Of a DNA stretch of 64,000 nucleotides, positions 8,746 through 16,018 are shown piece after piece. Position numbers and translations under genes: made by a program. Source of the DNA: Vasconcelosia minhoensis LEGE 07310 (GTDB lineage Bacteria > Cyanobacteriota > Cyanobacteriia > Phormidesmidales > Phormidesmidaceae); NCBI RefSeq assembly GCF_015207255.1, contig NZ_JADEXG010000006.1, forward strand, positions 57,442-121,441, written 5' to 3'. Numbering within the stretch: the stretch's first letter is position 1; each line of letters begins with the position of its first letter. The notes below the pieces were generated by a model that was not told the DNA's origin, did no database searches, and saw only the letters and a program-made list of their open reading frames with translations.

Positions 8746-10275
8746 TCAGCTAGGGGCAAAATCCGATAGAATAGCAGCCCTGCCAGCCTCAAGCGGCTGA
8801 GCAAGTCGCTCTACAATTTTCGCGGACACCAATTCGGTAGACAGCGCACCTTCTCGTCCCAAAGGCGTATTCATCTGGTCAGTCAGCAGCTTGGGAGGAC
8901 GCACCATCAGGAAACCGACCTGGGGATACTCTACTGCGGCAACCCGGGTCAGCCCCTCAATCGCACATTTGGCACTGACGTAGTGGGGCCAGTCGGATGG
9001 AGGCGAATCAACCGCTACGACAGAGGATAGAACGACGGTTCGCCCACCTGAAGGAACCAGGCCCAGCAGCCCGGACATAGGCACGCTCATCAGCGCCAGA
9101 CTGCGGCTGACGTAGTCGTTGACACGCTCAATCGCTGAAGGTTCTAGCCAGAGCGGTAAAATTGCCGGACAGGCATTACACACCAGAATGTCTAGTCTGC
9201 CCCAGGTCTGCTCAATTTTGGCCCTGGCAGACTGGCACCAGGCCAGATCGCTGGCATCTCCCTGCATCAGGATAATCTGACCCGCCGTATTGGCAACGCT
9301 TTGCGCTAGCGCTTCGGCCTCAGGCTGGCTTCTGTGGAAATTAGCCAGAACCGTGCAGCCTTGAAAAGCTAAAGCCTGCGCGATCGCGCTTCCCAACCCT
9401 CGACTCGCCCCCGTCACCAAAGCGACCTTCCCCGCTAACTGGCTAGAAGTCGGCAGACGCTGCGCGATCGCCGCTACCGTACTCACCGGAGAATCCGAGC
9501 GCACAAAGGCGCGGAGTTCGCCTGAGGCAAAGGGGGCTGCGGCTTGAGTAAAGCCCACATTGAGTCGGAGTAAATTAAACCTGAGGTCAAAGTCAGCAAT
9601 CTCAAGCTCGTATTCTAGCGGGCTGTCTAGCTTCTGAGGACAAGCTGAAAAATCGAGCGATAGCTTAGAAAACAGCGCCTGCTGTCCGGGTAGCTCCATC
9701 CCAATCAGATAGCTACACCCGAGCAGTGCCGCAGCTTGGACTTCGCCCAATCCTTTCTTGGCCGCATTCATCCGCGCCATGAGCGTTTGAAATGCTTTGT
9801 GAGCAGGACTATAGCTGCCGCTCAGACGCTTCCCGGCTGCCCAGTCAGCCGAGTCAGACTGAGCGGCCGCCGAGCGGAAGGGGACTTCAGGATTCGAGGC
9901 CGAGTTAGCGAGTAGGCTATTCGCCACGGGTGAACCGGGCCGAAACTGAGCCACGAGCTTTAGCAGCAGGCGTCTGCCGTCGTAGATTTTCGCGATCGCT
10001 TTCTCACCCTGATCCGAAATTTCCAGCCCATAGTCAATATTCGCGAACAGCGGCCCAGGAAACTCTAGCTTAAGCTTACAGAGCTGGTATCCGGGTCGGT
10101 CGGGCAGGTACCCAAAACAGAACAGGGCACCTAATATGCCGAAGACGACCGGCTGGGCGTAGGGCGTTTTCCGGGCGTAGTCGGCCGATAGGTGGAGCGG
10201 ATTGCGATCGCGGCTGGCCTGGCTAAACAGCTCCACATCACCAGTCGAAAAATTCAAAATGAGTTTCTCTGCCAT
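8746..10275 (-). CDS. MaoC-like hotdog / short-chain dehydrogenase fusion
   Basis: 509 aa. Residues about 1-110 are a MaoC-type hotdog with the hydratase dyad DRNPLH (Asp-x4-His). A second hotdog-like stretch without that dyad lies at about 165-270 (YLIGMELPGQQALFSKLSLDF region). An SDR domain fills about 280-509: KVALVTGASRGLG for cofactor binding and Ser with YVSAK for catalysis. This pairs a 3-hydroxyacyl dehydratase with a ketoreductase-like enzyme, as in fatty acid or polyketide processing. It is the last gene of the FkbH-ACP-MBOAT operon, 48 bases after MBOAT, so an ACP-bound acyl group is the likely substrate. That last point is inference. Confidence 0.85.
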   Translation of the reverse strand: MAEKLILNFSTGDVELFSQASRDRNPLHLSADYARKTPYAQPVVFGILGALFCFGYLPDRPGYQLCKLKLEFPGPLFANIDYGLEISDQGEKAIAKIYDGRRLLLKLVAQFRPGSPVANSLLANSASNPEVPFRSAAAQSDSADWAAGKRLSGSYSPAHKAFQTLMARMNAAKKGLGEVQAAALLGCSYLIGMELPGQQALFSKLSLDFSACPQKLDSPLEYELEIADFDLRFNLLRLNVGFTQAAAPFASGELRAFVRSDSPVSTVAAIAQRLPTSSQLAGKVALVTGASRGLGSAIAQALAFQGCTVLANFHRSQPEAEALAQSVANTAGQIILMQGDASDLAWCQSARAKIEQTWGRLDILVCNACPAILPLWLEPSAIERVNDYVSRSLALMSVPMSGLLGLVPSGGRTVVLSSVVAVDSPPSDWPHYVSAKCAIEGLTRVAAVEYPQVGFLMVRPPKLLTDQMNTPLGREGALSTELVSAKIVERLAQPLEAGRAAILSDFAPS

Positions 10276-10323
10276 CGCATTAATTCGGCGGTTTGCATAG
10301 ACATGACGATAACCCGTCAGCCA

Positions 10324-11973
10324 TCAAAACTGAAAATAGATGAACTCGCTGACGTTAGAGAGGTTCAATACGCTGATCACCATCAAAGAAACGGTAAACA
10401 ATGCCCAGCTGTGGGTGGGATGCCACTCAAATCGATCTAACCAAATCAGCCATTTTGGACGCTGCGCTAGCGCAGCGCGATGATCGTAGCCCAGCCCAGG
10501 TTCATAGTGGGCCATCCATTGCTGTGTATTGGGAAAAAACAGGGCGACGATAAACAGCAGTAAAATCAGTCCTAGCCCAACCGCGGCCTGCTCTAGCAAA
10601 GCGTTATGGAACATGCCATCGAACCTAAAGCCAAAGGCTTTCAACACCGACAGCTTGCCCTCTAGGGAAGGCGGAACCGAAATGCCGCGGAATCCAAACA
10701 TCGAGCTCAGCATGCTAATTCCCGCACCGGCGTTAACGGCTCGGAAGAACACTAAAGAAGCGATCCAGGCGACTAGGGTGACCAGCTGTCCCAGCCGTTG
10801 CTCATACCAGCTCACCTGCTTCAAATTGCGGCCAAACTTTTTCTGTAGCATATGCCAGCCGTGATTGAGGGTCAGATAGCTGCCGTTTAGCAAGCCAAAG
10901 ATCATGTATTGCCAGCCGGCACCGTGCCAGATGCCGGCCAGCAGCATGGTCACCAGGGTTGGTACGGCTACCAGTTCGGCAAAAGCCGCAGGGCTGCCGA
11001 CACCTCGCTTAATCAATGCTTTACCTTGCTGCAGTCGCCGTCGCGACATAAACAAAGCAATGGGATTATAAAGATACCGGGTCAAAAACCGGGTTAGGGT
11101 CATATGCCACCTGGCCCAGAAGTCAATGATATTGAACGCCTTATAGGGCGAATTGAAATTGAGCGGCAGCTTAATCCCAAACATCCGAGCTGCACCGATG
11201 GCCATATCGGAATAGCCCGAAAAGTCAAAATAAATTTGCAGGCTATAGGCTAGAGCACCAATCCAAGCTTCAGAAAAAGTGAGGGGAATGCCCTGTTCAG
11301 CGGCGCTGAAGATTGGAGAAGCATAGAGTGAAATCTGGTCAGCAAAGATCACCTTTTTGAATAGGCCAATAAAAAAAATAGTGAGCCCAACTGACAAATC
11401 CTCGTGTTTGAACAGAAAAGTAGAGCGCTTTGAAAACTGAGGCAGCATCTCCTGATGATTGACGATCGGCCCGGCGATCAGCTGAGGGAAAAATGAGACA
11501 AATAGGCAGTAGTCTAAAAAGCGCTCGCCCTGAGTTTCGCCTTCAAATGAGTCAACCAGATAGGCAATCTGCTGGAAGGTATAGAAGGAAATTCCTAAGG
11601 GTAGGATAATATTTTGCAGCGGTAGGGAAGTCCCCACAGCCTGGTTGACGTTGCCAAGAAAGAAATCAAAATATTTATAATAGCCAATCAGCCCGAGATT
11701 AAAGAGGACGCCTACCCACAGGATTAGCTTACCCTTTCGCTCTTGCTCAGCGACGAAAGCCCTGTTCAAAGCGACGCTCAGCCCATAGTTAATCGCAATC
11801 GACAGCAGCAGCAGAATCAGATAGGGCGGATTCCACCAGGCGTAAAAAAACAAAGATGCGGCGACCAACCAGACAATGGGCCAGCGCTTATTGCCCAACC
11901 GATTGAGCCCATAGAAAAGAGCGACGGAAATCGGTAGAAAGAGGAATATGAATTCGTAAGAATTAAACAGCAT
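10324..11973 (-). CDS. MBOAT family O-acyltransferase (AlgI-like)
   Basis: 549 aa with about ten to twelve hydrophobic segments. It belongs to the membrane-bound O-acyltransferase family, AlgI/DltB branch: the opening MLFNSYEFIFLFLPISVALF, ILPLGISFYTFQQIAYLVD, FDFSGYSDMAIGAARMFG, DFWARWHMTLTRFLTRYLY and the catalytic His in GIWHGAGWQYMIFGL are all present. These enzymes pass acyl groups across the membrane to surface sugars or polymers. No AlgJ/AlgX-like SGNH partner is encoded beside it. It lies 52 bases after the acyl carrier protein gene, which suggests the donor is carried on that ACP, as DltC serves DltB. Confidence 0.92.
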   Translation of the reverse strand: MLFNSYEFIFLFLPISVALFYGLNRLGNKRWPIVWLVAASLFFYAWWNPPYLILLLLSIAINYGLSVALNRAFVAEQERKGKLILWVGVLFNLGLIGYYKYFDFFLGNVNQAVGTSLPLQNIILPLGISFYTFQQIAYLVDSFEGETQGERFLDYCLFVSFFPQLIAGPIVNHQEMLPQFSKRSTFLFKHEDLSVGLTIFFIGLFKKVIFADQISLYASPIFSAAEQGIPLTFSEAWIGALAYSLQIYFDFSGYSDMAIGAARMFGIKLPLNFNSPYKAFNIIDFWARWHMTLTRFLTRYLYNPIALFMSRRRLQQGKALIKRGVGSPAAFAELVAVPTLVTMLLAGIWHGAGWQYMIFGLLNGSYLTLNHGWHMLQKKFGRNLKQVSWYEQRLGQLVTLVAWIASLVFFRAVNAGAGISMLSSMFGFRGISVPPSLEGKLSVLKAFGFRFDGMFHNALLEQAAVGLGLILLLFIVALFFPNTQQWMAHYEPGLGYDHRAALAQRPKWLIWLDRFEWHPTHSWALFTVSLMVISVLNLSNVSEFIYFQF

Positions 11974-12025
11974 TGCCTTTCCAGGTTAGAGCTAATCTGG
12001 CTGGTCTACGGAGAAGGTAAATGAA

Positions 12026-12271
12026 TTACTTACTGAGCTTGAGGCCAATTAAATCGACAAACTCGCCTACGTTTTGTAGCTTGGCTACCTCAGAAGTCTT
12101 GAACTTAACGCCAAACTCCTGTTCGGCCCCGAGCACAAGGTTGATATGATTTAGCGAATCCCAGCCGTCAATATCTTTGGCTGTCGTACCGTCTTCAATT
12201 TCTATATCGTCATCGTCAAAAATATCTTGAAAGATGGGGACGAGCTGCGCGTAGATATCTTCTCGGCTCAT
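12026..12271 (-). CDS. Acyl carrier protein
   Basis: 81 aa, acidic. The phosphopantetheine attachment Ser is Ser39 in GWDSLNHINLVL. The rest fits a four-helix carrier protein (DIYAQLVPIFQDIFDDDDI as helix I). It is not the fatty-acid AcpP type, whose motif is DSLDTVE-like; it is closer to stand-alone carriers in DltC/FkbJ-like systems. Its start overlaps the stop of the upstream FkbH-like gene by four bases (ATGA), so the two are translationally coupled and very likely work together. Confidence 0.92.
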   Translation of the reverse strand: MSREDIYAQLVPIFQDIFDDDDIEIEDGTTAKDIDGWDSLNHINLVLGAEQEFGVKFKTSEVAKLQNVGEFVDLIGLKLSK

Positions 12272-14211
12272 GCTGACTCCTTACTGTCAAATGAAGACTG
12301 GATAAATGTTTTTGTGGGCTTAAATTTTTTCAGTTCTAAACACCACAGGCTGTGAACGATCCCGCTATCGTCAGTATCTTCGGACAGCAGGGTAAATCCT
12401 AACCGCAAATAGTGTTCGCGCACCATGCTATTTTTGGGCGTGCTGATGTATTCTCCTACAAGCCGGTCGTAGCCCTGTCCGCAAGCGTAGGTCGCTAAAA
12501 GATTGAGGACTTCATGCTCAACCTGCCTGCCCAGCACCCGGCAGCTCATCAGCCAGGTATCGATTTTGAGGGACTGCCGATCGCCGGCCTGCTCAGGTCT
12601 GGCAATAATGACGCTGATCAGACCGTTGTCGCCAAAGCTGTCTTTCAGGCGTACATGCCAGGTAAGGATATCTGAATCCTGGCTCATTTGCCTCACCTGC
12701 GCTTCCGTATAGCGACGGGTGGTCAGGTTAAACTGATTGCTCTTGTTAATGAGCTGCGTTACCCGGGGAATCGAGACCGCGTCCCAGGGGGCAACGCTCA
12801 TGGTCATCTCTAGCTGGGCCAGAAAGCCGTCGATGCTCTGGGTTTTCTGCTGGAGCGTCTGGCGCTGACGGTTGGCCAAGTACTGCTCGGTTCTGAGTCG
12901 ATCGTCAGCGGAAAAACTGACGGTCTCAAAGTAGCCCGCATCGGAGAGACAGCGGCTATACCAGGCGGCATCGTCAGGAACTTCAGGCACCGCTACCGCA
13001 GGCTCGTACTTGCGCACAATTCCCCGCTCGACCGGATTATCATCGAAAAAGACCAGGGAATCTAGCCCAATATTCAGGTCGGCGGCAATCCGACGAATAT
13101 TCGTTGCCTTATCCTCCCAGTTGGAGACAAAGATAGAAATGTCGTCCCGGCGCAGCAGCATTTCTGGATGGTGAAAAAAGGGTTCTAAGGCCGTCTCTTC
13201 ATTGTTTTTGGAACATACCGCCAGAATGATACCTCTTTCCTTCAGCAACTTTACATAGGCCTGAAAGGACTGATAGGCTTCACCGACGCCGCTGCCCTGA
13301 CCCAGCACGATCCCCTCTAAGCCATCGTCACCAATCACGCCCCCCCAGAGGGTGTTATCTAGGTCAAGCACCAAGCACTTGCGCGACAGCCCGCGGATAG
13401 CGGTTAAAACGCGGCCGACGGAGTCGCCGTAGAGTGGCGCATAGATGGGCGAAACATCCTGCTTGGCATGGTGCCAGAGGGGAGCGTCGCACCAGCTTTG
13501 TTTGCCGACGGCTGAGGCCAGGCGATCGATCTCGATCAGGGTAGTTTTGTGGCGGGCCGCGTGCGATCGCAGGCGCTGATTGAGCTGAGTCAGAATGTTA
13601 GCAGGCGAGGCTGGAACCAGCGCATCATACTGACCAAAGACCTGCTCTACCGGAACAACCATCGTCTGATGCAGGGTCACCGCCTGCAGCTGTCCGGTGA
13701 TGACTTCCCAGAGCCCGGCCCATTCCTCAACCCGGGCGGCAATCCGGTCTTGCAGTTCATTCTCACCAGCCCCCAAGGGCAGATGAATACCCGCTTCGGC
13801 GGCGTTAAGGGCCAGTAGCACCGCATCTGGCGCAAACTGATACAGCGCTGAAGCCGGATTCAAAATCTCCTGCCGGTACTGACCATAGGGCGCTAGATAG
13901 AGGTCGGCGATCAGACCGCGCCGCAGCGCCGCGACTCGGATGGATGGAATGAGATGATCGGCCGTGGCAGAGGCTAGGATAGCTAACCGGATACTCGGCA
14001 GCCCCATTGCTTTGGAATCGATCTGCTTGTACAGCGACTGGAGACGGCGGTCGAGGCGGATGGTTTGGGTAAAGTCGAGATTGTGCTTGGCGATCGCGCC
14101 CAGGGCCTGAAGCTGCTCGTAGGGATCGTCATGCGCCTTTGCCGCACTCATCTCTGCTTTGAACTGGGAAGGCTGAGTGAGCCAGTAAAGATCGTGCATG
14201 GGATTGATCAA
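12268..14211 (-). CDS. FkbH-like HAD-superfamily (HAD-IIIC) enzyme
   Basis: 647 aa, first gene of the operon. Residues about 1-250 form the SGNH-like N-terminal region seen in FkbH homologues (SIRLAILASATADHLIP). The HAD core at about 275-420 has motif I LDLDNTLWGGVIGDDG, VCSKNNE and VFFDDNPVERG. The last 190 residues resemble a GNAT acyltransferase fold (LTTRRYTEAQV, MSCRVLGRQVEHEVL, MVREHYLRLGF). Characterised FkbH proteins dephosphorylate 1,3-bisphosphoglycerate and load glyceryl onto an ACP. Translational coupling to an ACP fits that reaction here. The usual oxidation partners for methoxymalonyl-ACP are absent. Confidence 0.9.
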   Translation of the reverse strand: MINPMHDLYWLTQPSQFKAEMSAAKAHDDPYEQLQALGAIAKHNLDFTQTIRLDRRLQSLYKQIDSKAMGLPSIRLAILASATADHLIPSIRVAALRRGLIADLYLAPYGQYRQEILNPASALYQFAPDAVLLALNAAEAGIHLPLGAGENELQDRIAARVEEWAGLWEVITGQLQAVTLHQTMVVPVEQVFGQYDALVPASPANILTQLNQRLRSHAARHKTTLIEIDRLASAVGKQSWCDAPLWHHAKQDVSPIYAPLYGDSVGRVLTAIRGLSRKCLVLDLDNTLWGGVIGDDGLEGIVLGQGSGVGEAYQSFQAYVKLLKERGIILAVCSKNNEETALEPFFHHPEMLLRRDDISIFVSNWEDKATNIRRIAADLNIGLDSLVFFDDNPVERGIVRKYEPAVAVPEVPDDAAWYSRCLSDAGYFETVSFSADDRLRTEQYLANRQRQTLQQKTQSIDGFLAQLEMTMSVAPWDAVSIPRVTQLINKSNQFNLTTRRYTEAQVRQMSQDSDILTWHVRLKDSFGDNGLISVIIARPEQAGDRQSLKIDTWLMSCRVLGRQVEHEVLNLLATYACGQGYDRLVGEYISTPKNSMVREHYLRLGFTLLSEDTDDSGIVHSLWCLELKKFKPTKTFIQSSFDSKESA

Positions 14212-14306
14212 ATGCCATCAGGCTCAATTCTGCCACGCGCCTGATTGGAGTGGGAAGGATTGATGTCGTTTCTATAGAGCAGCTTTATAAAAGCTTAACG
14301 GCTTTA

Positions 14307-15143
14307 TCAACTCTCCCCCTGGTGCAAACTCTGCATATCCTGTTCGGTCGATGGATTGGCTGGAAACATACTTTCGATCCGCAGCTCTTGGAGGGTGATG
14401 TCGTAGGGTGTCCCCAGGGTGGTGATCGTCGTAAAAAAGCTCAGGCAACGGTTAGCTTTGCTGAAATCTACGGTGAGCAGCGGCAGATTCCAGTCTGGAG
14501 CGGGAAGTGACTGGCTTACCGCGGCAGGAAAGTCAGCGAGCAGTTTTTTGAAAACGGCTTCATTGGGCTGACCGGGGCCAGCCTGGCTTTCTCGACGCAG
14601 ACGCTGGATCAGATGGGGCGCGATCGCGTCCCAATTGGCAACGTAGGGTTTGAGTCCCTGCGGATCGAGCATCAGTTGCATTAAATTGAGCGGCTGAGCT
14701 GGCGAAGTCAGCGTTGTCCCCTCAAGCAGCCAGTCCATCAGGCGAGTGGCGGCCTGATTGGCCTGGACCAGCTGCCAATAGCGGTCTATCACAAAGGCGG
14801 GATAGGGTTCCTGCTGACGCAGCATAAACGCGATCGCCTGACGAACCGGAGCCATCTCTGCCGCAGCCAGGTCTAGTTCTGAGTAAACCGGCTCAAACCC
14901 GGCGGTCGTGAGTAGCTTGTTTTGCTCCCGTAAAGAAATTTCCAGGACTGCTGCGAGACGCTTGACCATCGTACGGGTGGGCTGAGCCCGGCCCGATTCT
15001 AAAAAGCTGATATGTCGCTGAGAAACGTCGCTGGCCAGAGAAAGCGACAGCTGGCTATGCCCGCGCTGATTACGCCAGTATTTGAGCGCTTGACCAAAGG
15101 TATTAACTGACTGGGGAGCAGCCTGCTCGAAAGCTTGGAACAT
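14307..15143 (-). CDS. XRE-family regulator with MmyB-like ligand-binding domain
   Basis: 278 aa. Residues about 15-70 are an XRE helix-turn-helix (YWRNQRGHSQLSLSLASDV, then SQRHISFLESGRAQP as recognition region). The remainder is the MmyB-like PAS-related domain (PYPAFVIDRYWQLVQANQAA), thought to bind a small ligand. It is divergent from a DUF2834 membrane protein gene, and a perfect palindrome lies between the starts, so it probably controls itself and that neighbour. The acyl operon begins 95 bases downstream on the same strand, so read-through into it is possible. Confidence 0.88.
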   Translation of the reverse strand: MFQAFEQAAPQSVNTFGQALKYWRNQRGHSQLSLSLASDVSQRHISFLESGRAQPTRTMVKRLAAVLEISLREQNKLLTTAGFEPVYSELDLAAAEMAPVRQAIAFMLRQQEPYPAFVIDRYWQLVQANQAATRLMDWLLEGTTLTSPAQPLNLMQLMLDPQGLKPYVANWDAIAPHLIQRLRRESQAGPGQPNEAVFKKLLADFPAAVSQSLPAPDWNLPLLTVDFSKANRCLSFFTTITTLGTPYDITLQELRIESMFPANPSTEQDMQSLHQGES

Positions 15144-15169
15144 CCTAAACCTCGCCGATACAGAACTCG

Positions 15170-15186
15170 ATTACCTGTCAGGTAAT
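15170..15186. promoter_or_regulatory. Palindromic operator between the XRE regulator and DUF2834 gene
   Basis: A perfect 17-base palindrome, ATTACCTG-T-CAGGTAAT, in the 98-base divergent intergenic region. It overlaps the candidate -35 elements of both directions. Position, symmetry and the adjacent HTH gene support an operator for that regulator; binding is inferred. Confidence 0.65.
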
Positions 15187-15198
15187 TGATTCTATTAT
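15171..15198 (+). promoter_or_regulatory. Candidate promoter of the DUF2834 gene
   Basis: TTACCT (-35) at 15171-15176, a 16-base spacer and TATTAT (-10) at 15193-15198. The -35 lies inside the palindrome, so a bound repressor would block it. Confidence 0.45.
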
Positions 15199-15241
15199 GT
15201 CTAGTCGCCACAATCGGGGTGTACTTTACAAGCACTGAACT

Positions 15242-15622
15242 ATGCAACCTACTCAACTCTCTGCCTCTGCTCAGGCAAGGTCGTTCAACCTGAGGACAGT
15301 CTATCTATTGCTTGCTCTGGTCGGAGCCATCCTACCCTGGGTGGTTTGCTTTGAATATCTGCAACAGGGGAACATTTCAATTCACACGTTTTTTTCGCAG
15401 GCCCTGACCAATAGCGTTTCGTCCACGTTTGTCGCTGACCTACTGTTTTCAGAAGCAGTCTTTTTCTGCTTTGCGTTCGTGGAGCTGAAGCGATTGGGAA
15501 TTTCTCGAATCTGGTTAGCTGCTTATATCACTTTAGGGTTAACGGTAGGACTCTGCTGTTCGCTGCCGCTCTTTCTCTATATGCGAGAGGGATTTATGCA
15601 TACAGAGGCCGTAGAAAATTGA
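15242..15622 (+). CDS. DUF2834 membrane protein
   Basis: 126 aa with three clear hydrophobic segments (about 20-40, 65-90 and 97-117). The pattern VYLLLALVGAILPWVVCFEY, then a loop and a Glu-containing helix (LLFSEAVFFCFAFVELKRLG), fits DUF2834. The family has no known function. It is divergent from the XRE/MmyB regulator over a shared palindrome, so it is likely that regulator's target. A strong terminator follows 65 bases after the stop. Confidence 0.82.
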   Translation: MQPTQLSASAQARSFNLRTVYLLLALVGAILPWVVCFEYLQQGNISIHTFFSQALTNSVSSTFVADLLFSEAVFFCFAFVELKRLGISRIWLAAYITLGLTVGLCCSLPLFLYMREGFMHTEAVEN

Positions 15623-15687
15623 CTGAAGCACTTTGACAATCTGACTTCAAAGCATCAAACCTGACATCGCCAAAATTTCTGCAATAA

Positions 15688-15725
15688 GAGCAGCAGCCTA
15701 GTGACAGGCTGCTGCTCTCGCTTTT
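15688..15725 (+). terminator. Rho-independent terminator after the DUF2834 gene
   Basis: A 12-base perfect stem (GAGCAGCAGCCT with AGGCTGCTGCTC), a six-base loop and then TCGCTTTT. Confidence 0.8.
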
Positions 15726-16018
15726 GAATGCAGCCCCGACCTGTTTTGATTCACATTTTTACGACTTTGTCAAGCAAAGCCGTGGAGTATTTCAGGAAGA
15801 TGTGACAAAACAAAAGGAGTCACATAAGATAAATCCGCCAATACAGAAAAGCCCCTCAATAAAGTTCTGTCGCCCCAGACGCATCAGGACCTGCTATAGT
15901 CCTATCCTAAAATGCGAGCGCTCTGCTTATCACGGTATAGGCAGTACGCCAGCGGGTTCACTGTTTAGGCTGTCAAAAACCAAATCTGACTCTACCCACT
16001 ATGCCAATCGCCGGGGAC
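15726..16018. other. Non-coding leader before the amidase gene
   Basis: About 290 bases between the terminator and the amidase start. A 133-codon open frame covers it, but the translation is Arg/Cys/Ser-rich without any domain and runs into the amidase gene in another frame, so it is not called. No RNA gene was recognised. Confidence 0.5.
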
